Assembly (NCBI GenBank): GCA_018333635.1
Contig: JAGXTL010000027.1
Coordinates: forward strand, 1-38,975
Length of the DNA: 38,975 nt
Source: Dethiobacter sp.
GTDB taxonomy: Bacteria > Bacillota > Dethiobacteria > Dethiobacterales > Dethiobacteraceae
Direction: 5' to 3'
Shown here: positions 34,164 through 38,975 of the stretch, piece by piece
Layout of the letters: each line of letters starts with the position of its first letter
Position numbering within the stretch: position 1 is the first letter of the stretch
Position numbers and translations under genes: made by a program
Notes under the pieces: model-generated
What the model saw: the letters and a program-made list of their open reading frames with translations, nothing else
The model's database searches: none
Told to the model about the DNA's origin: nothing

Positions 34164-34892
34164 TTAAACTAAATTTACCCCCCACACAGAATTTTCGGCA
34201 ATTAGCTTGACCGGATCGTAGAAACCGAAAATTGAGATTTCCGATAGGACCTTCAAATCGGGCGCGGATCCGCCAAGCATATTCATCAAAAGAAAAGCAA
34301 TCGGGATTCCCGCCCCAAAACTTAGCGACAGCCTTGCTTCATTGAACAGGCATGAGAAGAAAAAGGCTATCATCATTACCACCATGTTTACTAGTATTGT
34401 TGTAACATTGAGTCTGAAAAAGGCGCTTATATTCAGCTCTCCCGGAAACATAGCCTCAGCAGACAGCACACCTACAGCAAATAGCGCTATAAAAAGGATG
34501 AGAAGCGATGTGAGCGCGTAGATGCCTTGGGTAACGATGATTTTAACCCTAGGAGTAGGCGTAGATAACAGATAAACGAACGACCCGTTATCTACCATTT
34601 TGGCTACGAGAGCATTTCCCAAAATGATGGAGTATACCATCGGAAAGCCAATCATCAGCATTCCATAGAGCCAACTGGCTAGATAAGCTGTCAAATCGGT
34701 GACCAAGGCATCAAACCCAAACGCAATCCTTAGCCCTTCAGGAAACGCCTCGATCATACCGATTAGCCCAGCCATATCCTCCGGGTTGTACATGGAAATT
34801 ACTACGGTCATATACATGGTCAACACACCGAAAAAAATCACCAGCAATATCCAGCTTCTCCTCAGAGTATGTTTGAAAAGGGCTAAGCTCAT
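34164..34892 (-). CDS. ABC-2 type permease with a premature stop before its last helix
   Basis: Integral membrane part of an ABC-2 exporter: five hydrophobic segments in 242 residues, beginning SLALFKHTLRRSWILLVIFFG. The frame stops at TAA (34166-34164) after GVNLV, but continues in the same frame as IGIIIVLFVGAAMIF then NKKRLPL and a TGA at 34097-34095. That is exactly the last helix and the usual KKRDLPL-like tail of the family, so an in-frame nonsense change has cut off the sixth helix. The full gene would be 34095-34892. It overlaps closely with the ATPase gene upstream (gap of six bases). Confidence 0.85.
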   Translation of the reverse strand: MSLALFKHTLRRSWILLVIFFGVLTMYMTVVISMYNPEDMAGLIGMIEAFPEGLRIAFGFDALVTDLTAYLASWLYGMLMIGFPMVYSIILGNALVAKMVDNGSFVYLLSTPTPRVKIIVTQGIYALTSLLILFIALFAVGVLSAEAMFPGELNISAFFRLNVTTILVNMVVMMIAFFFSCLFNEARLSLSFGAGIPIAFLLMNMLGGSAPDLKVLSEISIFGFYDPVKLIAENSVWGVNLV

Positions 34893-34898
34893 GGCTGT

Positions 34899-35783
34899 TT
34901 ACTCCCCTTTACCGTAATAGTTGATAAAGATGTCCTCAAGAGATTGCTGTTTGACGCTGAGGTTCAGCACTGTAAACTTCGCGGCTGTTTTAACGAAAGA
35001 GTCCATTTTTTCGCCCGACACAAAGACTTCAAACACCCCATTCTGCTCAACCCGCATGTCAAATCCTCCGGCTTTTAGAATACCGGCAGCTACATCGGGT
35101 TCGCCGGGCCTTAAAACAAAGATCCGGCGCTGTTCGTCTTTGAGCTTTTGCACATTCGCCTGCTCCACTATCCTGCCATCCTTGATAATAAGTACGCTGT
35201 CGCACATCTTTTCGACTTGTTCAAAAATATGGCTGGACATAAGAATCGTTTTGCCGTTAGCTTTTTCGCTTAGGATAAGCTCGGCAAAGCGGTTTTGCAT
35301 GAGAGGGTCAAGCCCGCTCGTCGGTTCATCCAAAATCAAAACTTCGGGATTGTGCATGAAGGCTGCTATGATGCCCAATTTTTGCTTCATCCCCTTGGAA
35401 AATTTCTTTATTCTGCCCCTCGGGTCGAGCTCCAACATTTCAAGGAGCAAGTTTTTGCGCTCTGTGCTTTTTGTTCCTCGCATCGCGCTCATAAACGCCA
35501 GAAATTCATCCCCGCTCATACCTTCGGGGAAAGATATCTCGCCCGGAATATAACCTAATTTCTTTTGTATCTCCGGCGCTTGCTCAACACAATCTAGATT
35601 CCCAACCGAACACTTGCCGCTGTCGGGACGCATAAAGCCGAGCAGCGCTCTGATCGTGGTGGTCTTGCCTGCCCCGTTAGGCCCCAGGTAACCCATCACC
35701 GCTCCTTTTGGAACAGTAAAGTTCAGGTCAAATACGCCTTTTCCACTGTGGTAGGTTAGGGTCATTCCTGAAACAGTTATCAC
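34899..35783 (-). CDS. ABC-2 transporter ATP-binding protein
   Basis: ATPase partner of the permease: Walker A GPNGAGKTTT, signature FSKGMKQKLG (a common variant of LSGGQ), Walker B VLILDEPTSGLD, His switch ILMSSHIFEQ, and a C-terminal extension of about 80 residues usual in this group. I start it at GTG 35783, seven bases after GGAGG, giving ITVSGMTLTYHSGKG; the frame is open 41 codons further, but those codons overlap vapC on the same strand. The exporter's cargo is unknown; its permease looks damaged. Confidence 0.92.
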   Translation of the reverse strand: MITVSGMTLTYHSGKGVFDLNFTVPKGAVMGYLGPNGAGKTTTIRALLGFMRPDSGKCSVGNLDCVEQAPEIQKKLGYIPGEISFPEGMSGDEFLAFMSAMRGTKSTERKNLLLEMLELDPRGRIKKFSKGMKQKLGIIAAFMHNPEVLILDEPTSGLDPLMQNRFAELILSEKANGKTILMSSHIFEQVEKMCDSVLIIKDGRIVEQANVQKLKDEQRRIFVLRPGEPDVAAGILKAGGFDMRVEQNGVFEVFVSGEKMDSFVKTAAKFTVLNLSVKQQSLEDIFINYYGKGE

Positions 35784-35799
35784 AGGCACTCCTCCTGAA

Positions 35800-36207
35800 T
35801 TATAACATATTAAGGATCCTAAAATCCGGCATATGATCGGCCATTGCATTAAAATCGCTGTCATTATGTAATAGCGCCAAATCATTGTCAATAGCGGTAA
35901 GAGCAATCAGTATATCTAGTGTGCTGCGTGGAGTAATTCCCTTTCGTCGCATATTGAAGTAGAGCTTGGCTGCTCTTTCATAGGTAGCTGCTCCCTGTTC
36001 AAGAAAGTAAATGTGTTGCGTTGAAAGATAATCCTTCAGCGTTTGAAATTCTTCTTCATTTCTTGTTCCCTGCAAAACCTCCTGATAAGTATAAGATGAT
36101 ATGCCAAAAGGTATATCCCGGGAAAGAATTTCTTTAAATAGTTCTGTCCTATCATTGTCTTGACCTTTTAGGAACCCGATCAAGACAGAGGTGTCAACTA
36201 AAATCAT
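35800..36207 (-). CDS. vapC: VapC-family PIN-domain toxin
   Basis: 135-residue PIN ribonuclease toxin. Acidic active-site residues are visible: Asp in ILVDTSVLIGFLKG, Glu in YQEVLQG, Asp in TLDILIALTAIDNDLALLHNDSDF. ATG 36207 starts one base after the antitoxin stop, so the two are coupled. VapC toxins cut tRNA or rRNA; the target here cannot be read from sequence. Confidence 0.9.
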   Translation of the reverse strand: MILVDTSVLIGFLKGQDNDRTELFKEILSRDIPFGISSYTYQEVLQGTRNEEEFQTLKDYLSTQHIYFLEQGAATYERAAKLYFNMRRKGITPRSTLDILIALTAIDNDLALLHNDSDFNAMADHMPDFRILNML

Positions 36208-36208
36208 G

Positions 36209-36409
36209 TTAACGCCCCTTCCTGGCTGCTTTATAATCATAACTATCCGCAAATTGAATTTTACCCCTTAACTCTAACAAATCTTTACGTGTGTGACGCA
36301 GTACAAATTCTGAGAGTGCCCTATTTACTACTTCCTTTTTTGTGGATAATCCGGAAACACGCATGGCCTGTTCCATAAGGTTATCATCAATAACAATATT
36401 GGTACGCAA
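36209..36409 (-). CDS. vapB: VapB-family antitoxin
   Basis: 66-residue antitoxin beginning RTNIVIDDNLMEQAMRVSG, the ribbon-helix-helix pattern of the VapB group (DUF2191-like), with LSTKKEVVNRALSEFV and a C-terminal toxin-binding tail (LLELRGKIQF). I start it at TTG 36409 because GGGAGGTG lies a few bases upstream and the family sequence begins there. Confidence 0.88.
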   Translation of the reverse strand: MRTNIVIDDNLMEQAMRVSGLSTKKEVVNRALSEFVLRHTRKDLLELRGKIQFADSYDYKAARKGR

Positions 36410-36628
36410 ATAAATACACCTCCCTATACACATTATATTATGCATAGACGCAATTTGTCAACCGACAATTAACACAGGGGGAACATGAGCTTTTTATTAA
36501 GCAGCGAAAGCGTAATTATTGTTCTCAGTTAAGTCTTTTCCCCGTTATTGACCGGATTTTCAAGGAATTAGTGGTATCTATTGCACAGCGTGTAATACAA
36601 ATGTTATAATATTATTGAGGTGAGAATT

Positions 36629-36853
36629 ATGAAAAAAGTGAAATTGAGAAAAGTGGGTAACAGCTATGGGCTTACACTCCCAAAGGAGTTACTTGAGAAA
36701 TATAATATTAAAGAAGGCGAAGAGCTTTATGTGGTGGAAAGTAGCTATGGTTTTACCCTGACTCCTTATGATCCTGATTTTGAAGAATGGGCTTCTCCTT
36801 TTGATAAAACCAATAAAAAGTACAAGAATGCTCTGAAGGAATTGTCAAAATGA
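36629..36853 (+). CDS. AbrB/MazE-like antitoxin paired with Doc
   Basis: 74 residues. The swapped-hairpin DNA-binding fold is seen in KVKLRKVGNSYGLTLPKELLEKYNIKEGEELYVVE; the acidic, aromatic C-terminus (DPDFEEWASPFDKTNKKY) would neutralise the toxin. ATG 36629 follows GAGGTGAG. Its stop overlaps the toxin start (ATGA). Upstream TATAAT at 36604-36609 is a possible -10. Confidence 0.87.
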   Translation: MKKVKLRKVGNSYGLTLPKELLEKYNIKEGEELYVVESSYGFTLTPYDPDFEEWASPFDKTNKKYKNALKELSK

Positions 36854-37242
36854 AATCCATCGTGTTTATTCCGAAACACATCATAATTAACTTTCACGAG
36901 CAACTAATCAAACTATACGGAGGCACTGCTGGAATACGCGATGAGGGCCTACTCAATTCTGCACTTGAACAGCCCAATGCCATGTTTGGTGGTTCTTATT
37001 TGCATAATTCGCTAACTAAAATGGCTGCAGCCTTTGGGTTTCATCTATGCAAGAATCATCCTTTTATTGATGGAAACAAAAGAATAGCGCTAGTTGCTAT
37101 GGATACCTTCCTGCAGAGGAATGGTTATGAAATATGCGCATCAGAAAAGGAAGCCTATAAAGTTATCATTAAATTAGCATCCGGTGAATTCTCCAAAGAA
37201 GAACTTGCTGAATGGTTGGAAAAAAACCTAATTAAACTATAA
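36850..37242 (+). CDS. doc: Doc/Fic-family toxin
   Basis: 130-residue death-on-curing type toxin. The Fic motif is HPFIDGNKR at 70-78, the Doc version (Lys-Arg in place of the second Gly-Arg), which in the known Doc phosphorylates EF-Tu. The N-terminal IRDEGLLNSALEQPNAMFGG is also characteristic. It overlaps its AbrB-like antitoxin by four bases. The motif is intact, so it should be active. Confidence 0.93.
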   Translation: MKSIVFIPKHIIINFHEQLIKLYGGTAGIRDEGLLNSALEQPNAMFGGSYLHNSLTKMAAAFGFHLCKNHPFIDGNKRIALVAMDTFLQRNGYEICASEKEAYKVIIKLASGEFSKEELAEWLEKNLIKL

Positions 37243-37317
37243 CTTTCAGGCAGCAGCACACACGCAGCGGCATATGGTCAAAAGAATCGGCGTCTTCCGT
37301 GTAACTCACTTTCCATA

Positions 37318-37513
37318 TCATACGCCATACCGCCATTGTATCTTTTTCCTGACATCCTCAGACGATACAACCCTTCCCGCTTCCAAGCCGGTGATTCCTT
37401 TTTCAATTTCCGCATCAAATTGCTCAGCCGTTAACGCCGAATAATTAAGGGGCACATTCGAAGGCAGACTGACACTGAACGGAATCCCCTTACGTAAAAC
37501 AACTTGATGCAAT
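37318..37513 (-). pseudogene. C-terminal half of a RelB/DinJ antitoxin
   Basis: The reading frame carries LHQVVLRKGIPFSVSLPSN, then LTAEQFDAEIEKGITGLEAGRVVSSEDVRKKI and ends WRYGV. This is the second half of a RelB/DinJ antitoxin; the N-terminal dimerisation strand and first helix are missing, replaced by MERDVTRDYC that is out-of-frame sequence of the neighbouring toxin gene. Just beyond its stop (37250-37316, minus strand) a frame without a start reads WKVSYTEDADSFD, like the start of a RelE-type toxin, so this may be the rest of a decayed relBE pair. Confidence 0.7.
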
Positions 37514-37822
37514 CTACAATAATCCCTCGTAACGTCTCTTTCCATATAGAATGCGCCTTATCTCCACCGTCATGTTATTTACAACATAGAACACCAAATA
37601 ATTTTGCACAATTAAAACCCGATATCCCTTTGCACGAAGCTCGGGATTTTTTAAGAAAGGTGAACGCATAGGCATATCTTCCAAAGCAATAATACTTTCT
37701 ACAATGTTATCATATGTTTTAAGCGCTGCATCAGGGGAAAGCTCATTGATATAATCTACAACTTCTTTTAAATCCTGCTGAGCTGAAGGAAAAATCATTA
37801 CATTATATCTTTCCATGGACAT
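37514..37822 (-). CDS. RelE/ParE-family toxin
   Basis: 102 residues with the ParE look: FPSAQQDLKEVVDYINELSPDAALKTYDNIVESI, then MRSPFLKNPELRAKGYRVLIVQNYLVFYVVNNMTVEIRRILYGKRRYEGLL. The C-terminal RILYGKRRYEGLL matches the usual toxin end. It overlaps its Phd/YefM antitoxin by 20 bases and is distinct in sequence from the ParE-like toxin at 32380. Confidence 0.9.
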   Translation of the reverse strand: MSMERYNVMIFPSAQQDLKEVVDYINELSPDAALKTYDNIVESIIALEDMPMRSPFLKNPELRAKGYRVLIVQNYLVFYVVNNMTVEIRRILYGKRRYEGLL

Positions 37823-38075
37823 TTTCCCTTAAACTTTTAGCGAAAATTTTAAAATCCTCTCCCTTTTCCCCATTTGCAATTCCAGCTTCTGCTTGTAATA
37901 GTTTTTCGTACAACTTAACTAAAGCCTGCTGACGCTCATAGAGTTCAATACTCATTACAACCATATCACCCACACCGTTTCTTGTTATGAAGACTGGTTC
38001 ACGCTCAGCACGACAATACTCAGAAATTTCATTTGCACTATTTCTTAAGTCCGATATCGGTCTAATTTTAGGCAT
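37803..38075 (-). CDS. Phd/YefM-family antitoxin
   Basis: 90 residues beginning PKIRPISDLRNSANEISEYCRAEREPVFITRNGVGDMVVMSIE, a textbook Phd/YefM N-terminus, then a helical toxin-binding part (LVKLYEKLLQAEAGIANG). I start it at ATG 38075, eight bases after GGGAG; a GTG three codons up is possible. Partner of the toxin downstream. Confidence 0.9.
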   Translation of the reverse strand: MPKIRPISDLRNSANEISEYCRAEREPVFITRNGVGDMVVMSIELYERQQALVKLYEKLLQAEAGIANGEKGEDFKIFAKSLRENVHGKI

Positions 38076-38629
38076 AACTAACACTCCCTGTTATCAATAT
38101 TTATACCTTAAATATAGCATTATTTTGAGAGCAGCGCAAGGCATCTTTATATAGAGGTAACCCCCAAAGAAACGAGATAAATTATTGCCAATAATCTTTT
38201 ACGTGTTGGCAACAACACCCAAATGGTTCTCCTGCTTTAAAGTAAGAAGAGATGAAAATTGGATGGTTACGTCGGTATCCTCCTCGACCTCGCCTTAGCT
38301 GGCGGCACTACAGCTATCAGGCGTGTTATGGACTTTCGAGCAATTCATCTATAGCAGGCCTCGTAAATCCATATTTCAAAAGGTCTGACTCTTCCGCAGA
38401 GCAGGCAGAGCATTGCCGTCCTATAGTGGATGATGGCCTGCTCCTTGCTCATGTCGCATTACCATCGTACGGTTGTTGCACGCTTAGCATAATTATGATA
38501 ATATTAAGCTAAACATTACCGCGTAATCTATATAATGCGGGATTTCGACAAACAGCTATAATGTGACGTTTCTCCGGGCGGCCTCACTCACTCACCTAGC
38601 TTAATTGTTGTTATCAAGTAGTTAAATAT
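38076..38629. other. stretch without a recognisable gene
   Basis: Frames here have stops or a composition unlike protein; the longest plus-strand frame (38252-38512) is rich in Arg/Ser/Tyr/Cys with no motif and no good ribosome binding site. A TATAAT lies near 38531 without an obvious gene behind it. No tRNA, hairpin-terminator or repeat that I can support. Confidence 0.5.
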
Positions 38630-38809
38630 TTATAGTTTAGCTATAAGAAACAAAATAGATAAAAACAAAATCATAGGCAATAAACTTATAGTTACTACAA
38701 AAACGAAATCGCTATTCTTATGCCCCGACGATTTACTCGTTCTTAGTCCTAATTTATGCCCTTTTATGAGAAATGCAAATACAATAGTAACAATTAGTAA
38801 AGAACTCAA
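38630..38809 (-). CDS. small two-helix membrane protein
   Basis: A 59-codon frame with two clear hydrophobic helices, SSLLIVTIVFAFLI near the start and FVFVVTISLLPMILFLSILF near the end, joined by a basic loop (KGHKLGLRTSKSSGHKN), stopping after AKL. The best start is TTG 38809 after GGGAAAG, a weak site; the frame is open about 10 codons further. AT-rich like its surroundings. Family unknown. Confidence 0.45.
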   Translation of the reverse strand: MSSLLIVTIVFAFLIKGHKLGLRTSKSSGHKNSDFVFVVTISLLPMILFLSILFLIAKL

Positions 38810-38854
38810 CTTTCCCAGCCTAAAAGTGAGTACAAACCTTTAAAAATCAAGAAG

Positions 38855-38974
38855 TTACGCGCACAATAACAACTTCTGCTTTAATGGCAGCGGTATCGTA
38901 TTCAAAAATGCAGTCATTATTTGATTCGCCATTTCCTGACTGAGCAAAGGAAGCTTTTTGAGAACATCCCGAAG
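38855..38974 (-). CDS. possible 3' end of a gene running off the right edge
   Basis: On the minus strand the frame from 38974 reads LRDVLKKLPLLSQEM, then a helical stretch, and KQKLLLCA before TAA (38857-38855). It looks like an amphipathic C-terminus. A second frame, from 38975 to a TGA at 38849-38847, is also open, so which of them is coding cannot be decided from 120 bases. Confidence 0.3.
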   Translation of the reverse strand, partial: LRDVLKKLPLLSQEMANQIMTAFLNTIPLPLKQKLLLCA

Positions 38975-38975
38975 G

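Noticed and set aside
38252-38512. Plus-strand frame of 86 codons near the right end
   Set aside because: Unusual composition rich in Arg, Ser, Tyr and Cys, no family resemblance, and no strong ribosome binding site; I treat the stretch as non-coding.

Overview
The window looks like a chromosomal segment of an anaerobic, endospore-forming member of the Bacillota with a Wood-Ljungdahl (reductive acetyl-CoA) pathway. Evidence: a spore-germination Ger(x)C lipoprotein at the left edge, a class I hybrid cluster protein, a B12-dependent ribonucleotide reductase, strong GGAGG ribosome binding sites with frequent GTG/TTG starts, and a complete carbonyl-branch CODH/ACS operon. The species cannot be named from sequence alone. 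Archaeal-type CODH in a Bacillota host is something I recall for Candidatus Desulforudis audaxviator and a few relatives; that is memory, not a search.

Layout. 1-1462: end of a germination operon plus a small membrane protein. 1463-1978: a cluster of palindromic, MITE-like repeats. 1979-4447 (-): leuS. 4666-6811 (+): a one-heme lipoprotein and hcp, the latter with a candidate Crp/Fnr-type operator. 6812-7441: repeats, a decayed transporter end inside a perfect 29-bp inverted repeat, and terminators. 7442-17495 (-): the centrepiece, transcribed acsE, acsD, cdhA, cdhB, cdhC, acsC, then a gene fusing a DUF166-like domain to a full CooS-type CO dehydrogenase. 17921-19822 (+): divergent AMP-forming acetyl-CoA synthetase. 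19879-22059 (-): class II nrdJ. 22274-22852: unknown membrane protein. 23069-29259 (+): a translationally coupled MacA-MacB-type efflux operon with its own response regulator and histidine kinase; the adaptor is about twice normal size through internal duplication. 29338-31972: an HD-domain protein and an EAL-CBS-GGDEF protein. 32179-38975: accessory DNA with four intact-looking toxin-antitoxin pairs, a decayed fifth, a glycosylase of the endonuclease III superfamily, an ABC-2 exporter whose permease carries an in-frame stop, and small membrane proteins.

How it works together. AcsE moves the methyl group of methyl-tetrahydrofolate to the corrinoid protein AcsC/AcsD; CdhA/CdhB reduces CO2 to CO (or oxidises CO); CdhC joins methyl, CO and CoA to acetyl-CoA. 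The carbonyl enzymes are of the archaeal type (CdhA with two extra ferredoxin clusters, an epsilon subunit, a short CdhC without the bacterial N-terminal domain), while the methyl-transfer part is of the bacterial type. A second, bacterial-type CODH with an unusual N-terminal domain closes the operon. The divergent acetyl-CoA synthetase suggests acetate entering (or feeding a reversed) pathway. The DUF166-CooS fusion in this hybrid operon is the best candidate for something new in the window.
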